Assembly (NCBI GenBank): GCA_039545355.1
Contig: BCJJ01000005.1
Span: 1,725,447 to 1,789,446 of the forward strand
Origin: Trichosporon coremiiforme
Lineage: Eukaryota; Basidiomycota; Tremellomycetes; Trichosporonales; Trichosporonaceae
Reading direction: 5' to 3'
Length of the DNA stretch: 64,000 nt
The notes under the pieces are model-generated. The model worked only from the letters and a program-made list of their open reading frames with translations. It made no database searches and was not told the DNA's origin. Shown one piece after another: positions 36,880-48,897 of the stretch (its first letter is position 1; each line of letters starts with the position of its first letter). Both the position numbers and the translations under genes were made by a program.

Positions 36880-38806
36880 ATGGCCGCCTCAAGCGGGCAC
36901 TTGTCTCCCGCTGAGGCAGCTCCTACGCCGCCGCAGCGGCCAACCAGCGCGCACAGCGACATCTCGCACAAGTCCACCGTCCCCACGGTCGCGTCTTCCC
37001 TCGGCAACTTTCCCCAACACGGCGCGGCCAGCGGCCCCGACAGCTTGCAGCCGACACGGACGATGAGCGGGCGCAGCACACCGGCGGGGTATCACCTGCG
37101 TGGCTCGCGGCCACCGTCGGTGCGCGACCCGAACGCGCAGCTCGACGACCTGTGCCAGATCCCCGAGCAGCCTGCTGCGGTGCCTCCAGTGCCACCGGTC
37201 GTGTCCCCCGCGTCGGACCAGGAGGATGCGGCCGTGAGACAGGCGATGAAGAAAGGCTCTAAAATCTTCCATAAGCGGCGACGAAGGCGGAGCAGCGGCG
37301 GCCCAGACTCCGAGGAGGACGGGGGCGATGGCAGCGAGCCCGTGTCGCGTAAACACCTCCTGCAGCGGGAGATGGAGCTCTTCGAGCGGCAGAAGCAGGA
37401 AGCACAGCAGCAGCTCGCGAAGCGCGCCGACCAGGTTATCGACGTGTACGACGGCGACGAGCAGATAACGTCTGCGGTCGAGGTGCCCGAGGTGGAGCGG
37501 CCGCAGCAGCCGCTCTATGTCTGGGAAGGTGAGTTGCGCTCCAAACACAGCAGGACCCTGACACGACCAGTCATGTACGAGAACCAGCGCGGCATGAGTC
37601 TCTTCGGCAAGAAGTGGTACAGCGCGAACTCGCTGTTGCCGTCAGACCCGACAGCGTACACGCTCCCGACTGAGCTGCCAGGGGTGACAACGGTCTCGGC
37701 ATCGGAGCGGGGCAAACGGGCGAAACTGGCGCGGTCGCGGGGCCATGCCCGAGGGCGGAGCGCGTCGACGAGCGCGCTTCCTGACAGTCGGGAAATGTCC
37801 GGCTCGTCTGCCGACCTCAAATCCACGGAGCCGAAAGCGTTCAAGCGCAAGACGAACGACACCGGCTACGACCTGAAGACCTACCAGACGCCGTCGCCGG
37901 AGTGGATCTGGCTCACGCCGTGGATGGTGAACATGCGCACGGACGCCGACGAGCAAGGATTCCGATACAACCTCTGGTTTCACCGGCGGGGGTGGCGATC
38001 GCATGCGGGCAGGTTGAACTGGTGGGGCTGGGTTCGGCGCCGCGAGTGGATGCGCCTGCGCGTGCTCCTCCCCTCGACCAAACTCGAGCGTGAGGTCGAC
38101 GGTATCGAGGGCGCGAAGGAGTGGCCCGCGACGCTGGACGAGGTCATGGCCCGTCCTTCGCCGGTGCGCGAGATGGTGAAGCTCCTCGTTGTCGAGCTGC
38201 TCGACCGCGAGCGCCTCGGGTGCTTCTTCCAGTGGTGGGACGACGGCAGCGAGGAAGCCCGCTTGGCACTCAAGGGCGAACTCGAGGACTACGACAACGT
38301 AAGTGGTACAGCTTGCTGGGCGATGAGGTTGGCTAACACTGCAGCTCGACCTGCTTTCGAAGGCGTTTGTGTTTGGCCATTCGCGCCGTGTCTTCCTGAC
38401 GCATCTCGTGACGCAGAAGGTCATCACGAAGAGACAGGCCGATGCGATCCTCAACCGCCTGTTCGAGCCCGTGCCCTCTGGAGCATCGGCCGCTTCGTCT
38501 CCAGAGGGACGCCCCCGATCACTGAGGTCAGCGCCTTCAGACTCGTCATCTGACTCTTCCGCAGCGCAACCGAAATCCCCCCACGTTCCGCAAGCGCCAC
38601 CGCCCCCACGAGCAAATGAGCAACGACCAGAGTATCTCCGCTCGCCGACGAGCTCGTTCTCCTCTCCCCCTACGCCCCTTACGCCGACGTTTCGGACCAC
38701 AGAACACCGCCATTTCCCCTTCAACTTCGCGCCGGCGTGCACGATGGAAGAGCCTGAAGACCGCGAGCCCTCGCTGAAAGAACCGAGCGAGGGCGATGTA
38801 GACTAA
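36880..38806 (+). CDS. Dysferlin-domain (DysFN/DysFC) protein
   Basis: Exons 36880-37528, 37571-38298 and 38345-38806 encode 612 residues. After a disordered N-terminus and a basic KRRRRR patch, residues from about 213 read YVWEVMYENQRGMSLFG and SANSLLPSDPTAYTLP, a DysFN domain. EWIWLTPWMVNMRTDADEQG followed by FRYNLWFHRRGWRSH is DysFC. The domain pair occurs in fungal Pex30-type ER/peroxisome membrane proteins and in Spo73. No reticulon or obvious membrane segment is seen here, so the Spo73/meiosis-type soluble class is possible. Intron 1 is 42 nt and in frame; it is called because removal joins WE to VMYENQRG, the family consensus. The Ser/Pro-rich tail is disordered. Confidence 0.8.
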
Positions 38807-38937
38807 GTTACCCATGTACAGACTGTTGTAGCGCACCGCATAATACCACCCATCCAGTCATCCAGTCCCAATAGACCCACCACGACTCCATCGTATATAT
38901 CTCTTATATCAATGCATTATCTATTGTCTTCTGTCCT

Positions 38938-39896
38938 CTACTGGCTCAGGTAGTCCTTGAGCTTCTCGAGCGCCCTGTAGCGGTGGGAGATCTTGTTCTT
39001 CTCGGCGCTCTCCATCTCGGCATACGTCTTGCCCCCGCCCTCCTTGGGCTGGAACACGGGGTCCCAGCCAAAGTTGCTAGGTCCGCGCGCGGGGACAATG
39101 TCGCCGTCGGTCCTGCCCTCGAAGAGAATCGGCTCCTCCCCCGGTCCAGGGCAGTAGGCGAAGGTGCAGAGCGCGTGCGCGTTCGTGTTCCCGAAGCCGG
39201 CGAGCATCTTGTTCAAGCCTGAGGTCAGCTTGTCCCGACTCTGCTTCAAAAGTGAGAAGGTACCGCCTTGAGAAGCATCCCCGCTGGGGGATGTTCGAAT
39301 GGCGGAGATGAGGGTGAACAGAATGAGGGAAGAAAAAGGACGAGGAGGATACTCACCATCGTGACCGACAGTACCGAGGAAGTCCTTGATGTACGGACCC
39401 GGCAGCCCGCCAAGCGCCTCAAAGCACAGCGCCGTGTCCTCCGTGACACAAGCGGCATTGAGCGCCTTGGCAGCAGCAGAGCACTTGGCCTTGGCGACCT
39501 CCTGCGTCGTGCCCTGGAGTTCGGGGACTGGTGATGTCAGCTCAACTTTGCGGTCCCATAAGCTGTCCGCGCAGCCTCCCGTCCACCACCACTGATACTA
39601 CCACTGCTACCACCACATTCTCCCAGTCTGTTCCCAGATATGGGTCGTGGAAGACTGAGGGCTGAGAGAGCACGAGGGGTGAGAGAGAGCAGGAGGGGTG
39701 AGAGGAAAGGAGGGGGAATAAACGCACCATCAACAGCAGCGCTCGTGCACTCGATCCCGCTCCCGCCAGCCTGGAGGATCTCGCGCACCTCGCGGAGCTT
39801 GTTCGCGTTTCCAGTGACGAAGACTGTGGTGATCAGCTTTACTCCCCGTGCGTTTCGAAACTGGTGCACCCTGCACGTACCGAAAGACTTGGGCAT
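38938..39896 (-). CDS. HAM1: Inosine triphosphate pyrophosphatase (ITPase/HAM1)
   Basis: Exons 39896-39881 (16 nt), 39823-39728, 39527-39357 and 39218-38938 give 187 residues, the standard ITPase length. Conserved blocks are [18 protein letters not shown] (nucleotide-binding SFVTGN loop), [36 protein letters not shown] with the metal ligands, [24 protein letters not shown], and [11 protein letters not shown]. The enzyme hydrolyses ITP, dITP and XTP to monophosphates and keeps deaminated purines out of nucleic acids. The protein is cytosolic. The first intron (57 nt) is in frame and stop-free; removing it gives the family N-terminus, so it is taken as real. Confidence 0.95.
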
Positions 39897-40400
39897 GGTT
39901 GATGAGGTTTGTTGTTGTTGTCGTTGTGGAGGCAAAGGTCGAAAAAGTTGACCTGAAGGACGCGTTGATGTCATCTGCGGTCGACGGGCGTAATTGATCG
40001 GACCTGGCTTGACCTTGGCAGTGGCCGGAGGGCTATCACGGGTATCGACCGACGGCGGACGCCGCTTCTCACCACTTCTGCTATCGCCGCAACCCATCGA
40101 CTTAACGCAACTAAGCCATCTGTATCCTGCAGGCTCTGCGCACTAGCTCATTAGTGCAAGTCCAATCCAGTCCATACATGAAAATTGTACAACTGTATGA
40201 TCTATGAGACGGCGCGATTCTGCCTTTATGTCGCGGCCGCTCTGAAATAAGAAATAATAGTGGAGTAAGATGTCCTCGAATAAGCAGTGTAGTGGTTGGG
40301 TAGGTTGAGCAGGCGGGCCGGCTTGTCTGTGCTGGCCTGAGCACGGCGCGGCATCGTCTTCTCCGCACTTCGTGTCCTCGTCTTGACTCTAGCGCGGCAC
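39897..40400. other. Intergenic region, ITPase promoter and PXMP4 3' end
   Basis: 504 bp. No gene is supported. The left part must contain the ITPase promoter. Confidence 0.35.
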
Positions 40401-41618
40401 CTACTTGTTGTGCCAGAGGAGGGTCTTGAGGTTGGTCCACACCTCCGAGTCGCGGTAAAGGTAGCCTGATTGTTAGCATTTACATGGGTTGTGCGGGAAT
40501 GTGCCGCAACCGGCATGGACGGCATGGACGGGCGGCGGCGTGGCTGGCAGGCCCAAGCCACGCCCATGATGACGTCGTGTGATACCCGCGTGGGTTCCTA
40601 GTACTTACGCATCGAGTTGACGATACCGGGCTGGAGCCTCTCTCCCCTGTGGCGGAAGATGTACATGACGAGACCCCACGAGAGGGTCGCGACAATGGCG
40701 AAGGGAACGTTGGCGGGCGGGATGGGGCGCGGGTTCGCCTCGGGGGACAGGAGGTCGGGGAGAGGGTGCGAGAGGGGCTCGAGGGGGCCCTTGGCCGGGC
40801 CTGACGAGGACGAGTACAGGCGCGGAAGGAACGACAGGACGACGCGAGACATGATGTACAGCACAATCTGTTCGTTGATCTGCGACAGTGTCAGCGTCTT
40901 ATCGCTCGGAAATGCTCGAGGCGCGATATCTGCCATTTCACCAATCTGCCCACGCCGAACACCGAGAGTGCCGGGCGATACCCGGTACGAGCCGGCGTTT
41001 GCAATGTGCTCGTCCGCCGCCATCGCAACCGCTGGGCGCAGCATCCACCGGAACACAATTCAGCTCGGCTGGCATTGTTTTGGAGCGATGGGTGAGGAAG
41101 GCCATTGCGTCGGCGCACCGATCCATTCAACTGTCATGACTCTCTTGCGTCTGAGCGGACCGGGGAAATCGCTATCCCGAGCTTGCCACAGCTTCCAGAT
41201 GTACTTACCGGTGTGCGGTCGCTGAAGACCCACCATCCTCCGATACCGCCCGCAATCAGCGTGTCGAGGTCACGCTCCTTGCCTCCGTTCAACCTCTTCT
41301 GGATGAGCATCATGATCTTGTAGATCGTGACAAACTTTCCAAGGGCGAGCGCGTGGTTCCGCGTCGCGGTCAGGATGCCGTGGATGCGGACGGGCCAGGG
41401 CTTGTGACTGAACAGCGCCGCCATGACGAGCGCGTGCGGGAACCGCACCTTGCATCCGTACACGATACCATTGCGGGCGCCCTTGACCACGCCGAGGAGG
41501 TCGTGGTTCGCGGGGCTGTGGTGGGGATTAGCACTGGCTCATTATTTGATACCTCATAGGGCGCGCGATGCCGACAAACGACTCACTCCATGATAAACTT
41601 CTGGAGAGCGCTCGCCAT
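40401..41618 (-). CDS. Peroxisomal membrane protein 4 (PXMP4/PMP24) homologue, Tim17 family
   Basis: Exons 41618-41587, 41515-41209, 40879-40609 and 40465-40401 encode 224 residues. Diagnostic blocks are VVKGARNGIVYGCKVRFPHA, LALGKFVTIYKIM, LIAGGIGGWWVFSDRTPINE, VLYIMSRVVLSFL, LSWGLVMYIFRHRGERLQPG and YLYRDSEVWTNLK. These match animal PXMP4, a multi-pass peroxisomal membrane protein of the Tim17/Tim22/Pmp24 superfamily; its transport activity is not established. Intron 2 (40880-41208) is 329 nt, long for this window. The last exon is 65 nt. A Ser/Pro-rich loop between the second and third membrane parts is longer than in animals. Confidence 0.9.
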
Positions 41619-42299
41619 GTTGAACAAAAGTTTGCGGTAACCGTTTGCAAGTCCAGCGAGCAGCCAACAAGAGATGGGAGAGAGGGAAGAAGTGGTGCCC
41701 AAAGTTATCCTGACCTGCTTGGATGGCCCGGGTAGGACAGAGCCGGTCCTCAGCCTGCTCACGTGGCCGGACGCGTGGGCGGATTGCTCGGCACCATCGG
41801 CCGCGGCCGCCTGTTAATCAGCCTTTCATCATTTGTTTGCCCAGGGCTATTTCCATTAGCGCGACTGAACAAGCTTCCCATTACAAAGTTCAGGTTACGA
41901 AACCGCTCCGCTTCGTCACTGTGTGGTGCTCCGCGCACTCCGCCGCCATGCACTGTGCCCACTTCTTGAAACGCTGCCAGTGGCCGTCGGTGTGGGGCTG
42001 TCTCCGTGCTCGGATCAGGCAGAACACGCCTGTGGCCGAAGAGAGTATGTATGCAGATGCTGAAGGCTGCCAGATTGGGGGCACACACCTACACTACGCC
42101 GACTTGAGGCTGATGCAAACTCATTTCATTGTGGCTAAGCTACGACAAAATACATCTCTAGTCTAAGAGGTACACTACTTCGTTCTATCGGTTGCTGTCG
42201 CTGTGTCTCCTGTCTTCGCTGCCGTCTCTCTGAAGATCTCCTTCGCACTCCAGGTTACTCCGAACATCGCTCGTCGCTGCTACCGGCGGCGCGGCTCGC
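41619..42299. other. Intergenic region, 0.7 kb
   Basis: PXMP4 promoter on the left, 3' region of the Nab2-like gene on the right. An open frame at 41723-42166 (plus) has no domain and is not called. Confidence 0.4.
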
Positions 42300-43980
42300 T
42301 CACATCGTAACCTGGATGTCGTCCTCCTTCGGCTTGAACACGCCCGCGTTCGGGTTCAGGCCGAACTTCTTGCTCGGCCCCATGTCGCCGCTGATAGCGT
42401 CGTCCGTACGCGCCGCTTTGTTCTTGAAACCTCCCGCGGGCTTGCCGGACGGTTTGGCACCCTTCGGTGTCGGACGACTGGCGGGGTGGGTGAACTTGCA
42501 GTCGGCGCGAGTACACCTCTCTCCGTATCGGCAGGGGCGCTCCGTCTTGCTGTCGTCGAGGGCTGAGTCGAGGCTCGGCTTGGAGGCCTCAGCCACAGGG
42601 GTAGGGTTCGAGAGCGCCGGCGGCGCGATCGGGTTGCCGTTGGCGTCCTCGTGACGGAATTGGCAGGAGGGGTTCGTACAGTGCTGGAACTTGCAGAGGA
42701 GGCGCGAGGGGCCGGTACCCTCGCCGAGCACGGCGGCGGGCGAGACGTGGCTCTTAACACACTCGGCGTCCTTGCAGTTCTTACCTGCCGGGCACGCCTC
42801 CTCGCTCAGCACCATGCCCGTCTTCTCGTCGGCTACAGGCGACGGGTGGCTGTAGGTGCACCGCGCATTGTTGCATCCGACACCGAACTTGCAGAGCGCC
42901 GTCGAGGTCGGCTTGTCGGGGATCGGGCCGCTCTTAGCGGTAGCGGCAGGCTTCGAGGCTGCCTTGTGCGGCGTGTGCGCCGGCGCGCCGCCGCGCGTAG
43001 GTCGTCCGCCGCGCTTGTCCTGGCGTCAGCTGAAATGGGAATATTGTGAGCTTACCTGGCCCTGGCCCTGCTGCATCGATTGCATCTGCTCGGCCATCTG
43101 CATCATGTTGGCCTGCATCGCCATCATCTGCATCATCATCTCCTGCTGCCCCTGCATCCCCGCCATGCCCATGCCCATGCCGAAGCCCTGCTGCTGCTGC
43201 GGACGGTAGGGCTGGTTCATGTGTCCGCCGCGACCCCGGATGTTCACGCCGCTACCACGCATCGGCGCCTGCCCTCGGGGTCCCAGTCGGTCGGCGAGGT
43301 TGCGCCCCTGCCCGCCCATGCGGGGCCCGGTCGGGGCAGACGCAGGCGCACCCAGAGGTCCATCGGGGAGCCGCCGGCGCTCGTGCTCGCCCTCAGCCTT
43401 GCGCTTCGTGCCCTCCACGGCGGAGGCGAACATTCGTGATCCAGCGTCAGTGGACGACTCGGCGGACTGGGGGGCAGCGGCCGGGGCAGGTGTCGGTTCG
43501 GCAGCGGGAGTTGCGGCAGGAACACCTGGCGAGCCCTGGTTCAGCATCGCGTCGTACCGCGCGAATAGCCAGTCGAGGAACGAGGCATCAAAGTCGGCTC
43601 CGACGACTGACGTTAGCTGCGGACACAAACAAGATAGATAGCTCACGATCGTCCATCTCCGTCTGCACCTTGTCTTCGCGTCAGTCTTGATAAGCGCTCG
43701 TGACGTACCCTTCGTGTTGCCGTTGGCTGTTGTTAGCTAACACAGGCGGATTATGGAGTAGTATCACTCACTAAGAAGAACACAGACATACTCGGCCATC
43801 ACGTTATCTGCTGGTTAACCCATCGATCATCTGGGCGACATGAATACGTACCGCCCGATTCGGCCCACTCGCGCCTCTCGAGCTCCTGCTGAACCTCGGC
43901 CTGGGTTGTCAGTTGCTGTCTATCATGCAAGAACTCACCTGCAAGGCAGTCGCCTGATCCATGGAGAGCTTTTTGGACAT
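42300..43980 (-). CDS. Nab2-like nuclear poly(A) RNA-binding CCCH zinc-finger protein
   Basis: Seven exons, 43980-43939, 43900-43852, 43807-43772, 43726-43709 (18 nt), 43673-43647 (27 nt), 43606-43056 and 43019-42300, give 480 residues. The N-terminal PWI-like fold reads DNVMAEYVCVLLTNGNTK then DKVQTEMDDLVGADFDASF and LDWLFARYD, as in Nab2/ZC3H14. A disordered middle includes RG motifs and a Met/Gln-rich run. Four CCCH fingers follow at Cys284-His299, Cys317-His332, Cys350-His364 and Cys404-His419 (CX4-5CX4CX3H). Nab2 controls poly(A) tail length and mRNA export. Yeast Nab2 has seven fingers; four visible here is fewer. Confidence 0.9.
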
Positions 43981-44772
43981 TGTTATTGTTTGGTTGGTTG
44001 GTTGGTTGGTTGATAGATTGTTGCCACCAGGACGGCCGACGATGATGTACTAGGCCTCGCTCATGAGGCCAAGCAGAAACTCGGGCGACCTCCACCTTGC
44101 CACGTGGGTAACACCGAACAGTGAGCATGTGGCGGGGCCAGTCTGGACGGCTTGGTCGTTTGGTTGATAGGCTTTGCGGGTCCTGGGCTACGGGACGGGC
44201 CTGAGAGACCCTGGGGGCGTTGAGGGCCTGGGCTGGGTGCGATACGCGTACGGTGAAGGAATGCGCTGCGGGGAGCCATCCACGCCAGGGCAAGAGATCT
44301 TGACTAGACTTCCCCGGCGGTTTGAGCGGCTCGACCACACGCAAGCCACACGAGCGCACTGAAACTCGCTGGCGGTACATGGCGGCAAGACGGCACGTTT
44401 CATTGTTTGGCCCGTCCACCCGTACTCATTCAATCCCCTCAACCCCCTCGCTCCCCCTCCTGGACACCCCGCATCCACGCAATGTAGACAGACAGACACA
44501 GGGTCCAAACCACAACAGAAGTTCATCTCACCCTCCGAGCGCATCTCTTTCAAACCAAAGCACGTACCCAGTCATCACACCTCGTCTCCTGACCTTGCCG
44601 TTCTTGCAGCCGGCAGTGGCCCGTCCACCTATTTATTCTTTTCTTGCTTTTAGATCCTAGACTCTCTCTTAGTCTCTTAGTCTCACCAAGACCTCGTTCA
44701 CTGGCCACTCCACTCCCGGCACACGTTAGCACATCTCGAGCTACTCCTTTGGCCAGGCCATATCAACACGCC
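43981..44772. promoter_or_regulatory. Divergent promoter, Nab2-like / coiled-coil gene
   Basis: 792 bp between divergent start codons. A (TTGG)n run occupies about 43990-44012, immediately 5' of the Nab2-like start. CT-rich stretches near 44660-44700 precede the plus-strand gene. Confidence 0.4.
43990..44012. repeat. (TTGG)n microsatellite
   Basis: Five to six copies of TTGG, directly in the 5' leader of the Nab2-like gene. Confidence 0.85.
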
Positions 44773-47546
44773 ATGCCGCCGCCACCCCGACCTTCCTCGC
44801 CTCGCAAGGAGGCTCACCGCTCCTCCACGCCCTCCGGCAGTGTTGGCAGAAGCAACTCGTCCTCGCTTCCTCAACGTTCGTCCCTCCCCTCCCGGCCTCC
44901 GCGGCGCCCGATTTCTCAACAGATCCGCAGTCAAACTCCCACAAAAGAAATGGCGGCGACCACTCCAGTGAGCCCGACTGCCGGCGTCCGAGTCACCATG
45001 GGCGGCGTGTCCCCGCCTACAGAGTCGCCAATGATCGCCCGCCCAGCGCCGCCCAACCGCACTCGCTCGAAACGGGTCAGTGTCAACCCCTCGACCTCGA
45101 ATGGGACCCCGACACCTCGGGCGACTCCAAGCCCGCGTCCGGCACTGTCTGCGACACCCCCCAAGGAAGAGCTGGCTTTGGATCCTGCGCCTGAATACAC
45201 CGGTGTCATCGAGGACCGCACCGAAGACGAGCTCGACAAGGCGAGCCGGACGGCCATGCAGGACGCTCTCAGGCGCGAGTGGGTCGATCGCGAGAAGGTA
45301 AGTGCCCTCCTCCAAATAAGCATGGACCGCCGGGTGCCATGTGTACCGTATGGGTGATTGCGACAGCTTCTCGGCTTGTTTATCGCAGCCCACATGGCCC
45401 CGTGCATGCGCAAAGCCGCAGTGCTCTCTCTTATCGCACGACCCCCTTGCGTGATCACCGACTAACGTGAACCACAGTTCTCGTCCCGAATCGAGGAACT
45501 CGAGGCCCAACAGCTGTCTACCACGGCCCGCGTCACAGAGCTGCAGAGGCTGTCCGAGTCGCTGCAGGAGAAGTACGACACTGTGTTTAACGAGCAGCAG
45601 GGCTTGGAAGCCGACCTCGAGGCTGCAAACGACCTCATCGACCGTCTCCGGGCCAATGTTGCTGAGAGCGAGAAGCACAATCGCAATGGTGCCCGCCGTT
45701 ACGCGGACCAGGTGGGTGGCGAAAGCCGCAGAACATGGGGTTTCACAATCGACACTAACACTAGCAGGATAAGGCGTTCGAGGCAGAGCGTCTTGTCCAC
45801 CAGGCTGAGCTGCAGCACTTGCAGCAGCGGCTAAAAAGCCTGACGACCGAGCGCCTCGCCCACGCGCAAGTGAATGAGGAGGAGCCGCACCTTGCGCTGA
45901 AGGAAGAACTGGCTTCGCTGTCTGCGTCCCATCAGACCCTCGTCGCCCAATTGACGACACTCGCGGACGAGCTGCACGAGGTCAAAGCCGACAATGCGCG
46001 GCTCCTCGAGGAGAACGACAGCTGGCAGCTGCTCGTGGAGGAGCGCACACTCGCCGGTCATATGGGATCCGGCCTGCTCACAACATCATCGCCTCCCCGC
46101 AACTCACCCTCGGTCAAGCCCAAGGAGACGACTGTGCTCGCCACGCTCGAGGAACAGATGGAGATGGAGGAGCTGAACGCCGAGATGGACATTGACGCGA
46201 GCAGCCCGCACCCCAGCGCCGTGGAGCTTGCGTCCCCACGATTGGGAAACACGCTTGCGGCCGAACTGAACGGCGATAACGACATGGAAAAGATGCGCAA
46301 GGAGCTCAAGAGCCTGAAGGAGAGCAACAAAGCGCTGACCCTGTACTGCTCCAAAATCCTGGACCGGATCATTGCGTCCGAGGGTTTCGAGCACATCTTG
46401 AGCATTGATTACCGCACACGCCGGTTCGGGACGCGCACAGTCAGCGGACGCTCAGTCCGCCCTTCCATTGAACAGCTTGCTAAGGACATGGAGAACAATG
46501 GACCGATCGTCGATGAGCCCGTCTCCGCTGCGCCTACGCAGGAGCCCGCCCCCACGGTGGCCCCGACCGTGCCGCCTAAGAGCCGTGCACGCCCCATGTC
46601 GATGATGGTGGCGCCCGCGCCCACTCCGGCAACAGCCGTAGTGCCCACGAAGGGCGACAAAGAGAAGGCCACGGAGGAGAAGTGGAGCAGACGCGGGTTC
46701 TCGATCGACTTCCGCTCGCTCGGCTTCGGCGGTTCCAAGGAGTCTGAATCAAAGCAATCCCAGCTCAAGCCTCTGACTTTAGCCAGTAGTGCGGCGCCGG
46801 CCTCCTCCCGTGTGCCCAGCCAGAGCCCGACGCGCGAGGTCAAGGCGTCGCCCGTCATCAGCGCGCGCAAGCTCGAGCCCCAGGAGGAAGACGAAGAGGA
46901 CCGCCGCGAGCGCCACCGTATGGAGGCGGCCCTCAAACTAATGGGCATCGAGCGGACTCCCGAATCTGATGCTGTTGAGGTAATGGCGCCTGCTCCGTCT
47001 GTCACGCCGCCGGAGGACACCGGATCTCGCGCAACGTCATGGCTGCGCCGCCTGTCCCGCGCTCCCGCGCAGCCTCTACCTGCGCCCACTCCGCCTGCAC
47101 CCCCTGCTGCGGCGAAGGACGGCTCCTCGTCGGACAGCGCGCGCTCCTCGACGGGCACGTCGCCCCTGCAGCGCCTCAGCGTCGCGTTCGGGACTAGCAG
47201 CACGGCCGACCTGGCGAACTTGGCGGACGCGTCGCCCGCTGACGCCGCTGCCGCCTTAAAGGCCTTTGACGCCAAGGAAGCCCAGCAGGCAAAACTCTTA
47301 GCCCAGGGCAAGTCGCAAGCGGCCTACACCGTTCCCCCCAAGATCGACCGCACCGCGCGTAAGCGCAACATGCTCACGGGTGTCAACGGCGCGAATGGCG
47401 TGGACGGGACGGCTGACGGGGCAGCCAACGGCATGAATGGAGCGAATGATGCCAACGGATATGACGAGTATGTCCCCAAGCACCAGCAGAAAGAGAGCGT
47501 GTCGACCCTCTGGAGCGTAGGCAGCAGCATGTCAGCGGACGCCTAA
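44773..47546 (+). CDS. Large coiled-coil protein of unknown function
   Basis: Exons 44773-45297, 45478-45711 and 45768-47546 encode 845 residues. The N-terminal 150 residues are Pro/Ser/Thr/Arg-rich and disordered. A long coiled coil runs from about 160 to 340 (FSSRIEELEAQQLSTTARVT, KAFEAERLVHQAELQHLQQR, LHEVKADNARLLEENDSWQL). After a Ser/Pro linker comes a second helical block, MEKMRKELKSLKESNKALTL, then YCSKILDRIIASEGFEHIL. The remainder is Pro/Ala-rich with scattered acidic and basic patches and ends with an NGANG-type repeat. Similar architecture occurs in fungal proteins labelled only as M-protein-like or involucrin-like; I do not recognise a specific function. A cytoskeletal or polarity scaffold is plausible but unsupported. 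Confidence 0.8.
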
Positions 47547-47941
47547 TCGAGTCGCTCCTCCTTCCTCAAACCCTCGCACCTCATCTCTCTACCACCCGCT
47601 CCCCCTTCCTCATCACCCGCTGCCCAGCGCGGCCAAAACGGGGTCCCCACGGGTCGAGCCCATATGTGCATATGACTCTCACACCAACTCTTGTCACGAT
47701 GTCGACCCCTCTTAAGCTTTACTTCTTGGCTTAACGACAAGTAACGTAACCATATGACTAACCACTGTATATGTATTGTGTATTGGGCGCATGCTCTGAG
47801 CGGACGACAACGATTGGCATCAAGAGGATATGTACAATGCAGGGTATATTCTCTCACTCCCTCCGACTTCCCTCCCACCTTCCACTCCCTCACCTTCCTT
47901 CTCTGCACACTACGCAGCCTCGCTTCTCTCTGCCGCGGCCG
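47547..47941. other. Convergent 3' intergenic region
   Basis: 395 bp between the stop of the coiled-coil gene and the stop of the dynactin gene. No feature is seen. Confidence 0.4.
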
Positions 47942-48897
47942 TTACTGTGCAGCCCTAAAGCGCGCATAGTACGACTTGCACCGCTCCTCGACCGTTTCCT
48001 GGTATGTCTCGGGGAGCGTGTCGACGAGCCTCGCAGGATTGCCGCCCCACACCGTGTAGCTCGGCACGACGGCGCCATCAGGCAGCACAGCGTCGGGGAG
48101 GATGACCGCGTAGTCCTTGAGGATCGCAAACTTGCCCTGCATTTGTCAGCTAAGGGCGGCCCAGAACCAAGTAGCTGGGATCCCTCATCCCTCGTACTCA
48201 CGACAATAGCCCTAGCCCCGATCTCGACGCCGTGTCCAACCGATGCCGCCTCGACAATCGCATCGGGCCCGATGTGGACACAGTCTCCGATTCGGACGGG
48301 GTAGAAGGTGAATGAGCCCTTGTAGATTTTGCCTGGTGGGCGGAGGATGGCACCCTCGCCCACGAGACAGTACTTCCCCAGAGAGAGGACGACGTGGTGC
48401 GCGTTGTTGGGCGTTGCGCGACGGAGGTCACCGCGCAGGATCGCGCCTGGGGTCAGCTTCGGACGGGCGTGCTACGCAGCTGAGTGTGTCGGTGTGCGGG
48501 CAAGGTGGCTGGGAGAGCGAATGGAAGGAAGAAAGGAGGTGGGGTCGCCTGAGAAGCGAGGAAGACACTCTGGCGAGGAAGAGCGGGGACGGTAGCGGCG
48601 TCTGTTGGCTCTTGGCACTCACGGGTCTGGATAATGCTCTTCCCATGCAGGACAATGTTCGTCGCTCCCTGGATCACAGCTTTACGGGACACCTTGTCTG
48701 TTCTGTCAGCTGGTCTGTACTACCAATGAGCTGCTAGCTGCCGCGAACCGCATTTGGCGCGGTGCTCGCTACGCTGGTGGCAACGCGCTACGCACTTCCG
48801 GTGTCGGTCTCTGCTTGTCAGCTCGTACGTGTCTTTCGTTCTGCCTACCGATGTATGTGCCCTTCTCGAAGAGAATCGGGGGGTCGAACGCGCCCAT
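47942..48897 (-). CDS. Dynactin subunit 5 (p25)
   Basis: Exons 48897-48849, 48697-48623, 48446-48202 and 48136-47942 give 187 residues, the usual p25 size. The left-handed beta-helix hexapeptide repeats are visible: VSRKAVIQGATNIVLHGKSI, AILRGDLRRATPNNAHHVVL, GEGAILRPPGKIYKGS, PVRIGDCVHIGPDAIVEAAS, VGHGVEIGARAIVGKF. The C-terminus VVPSYTVWGGNPARLVDTLP and SYYARF matches DCTN5. p25 sits in the pointed-end complex of dynactin and helps couple dynein to endosomes. The first donor is GTAGGC, weaker than the rest, but joining the exons gives the p25 N-terminus (GTYIDKVSRKAVI). Confidence 0.92.

Noticed and set aside
37642..38742. 366-codon minus-strand frame
   Set aside because: Antisense to the dysferlin-domain gene, whose DysFN and DysFC motifs are clear.
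44698..45960. 420-codon minus-strand frame
   Set aside because: Antisense to the coiled-coil gene, with no recognisable domain.
46409..47311. 300-codon minus-strand frame
   Set aside because: Antisense to the Pro/Ala-rich part of the coiled-coil gene; Ser/Arg-biased shadow.
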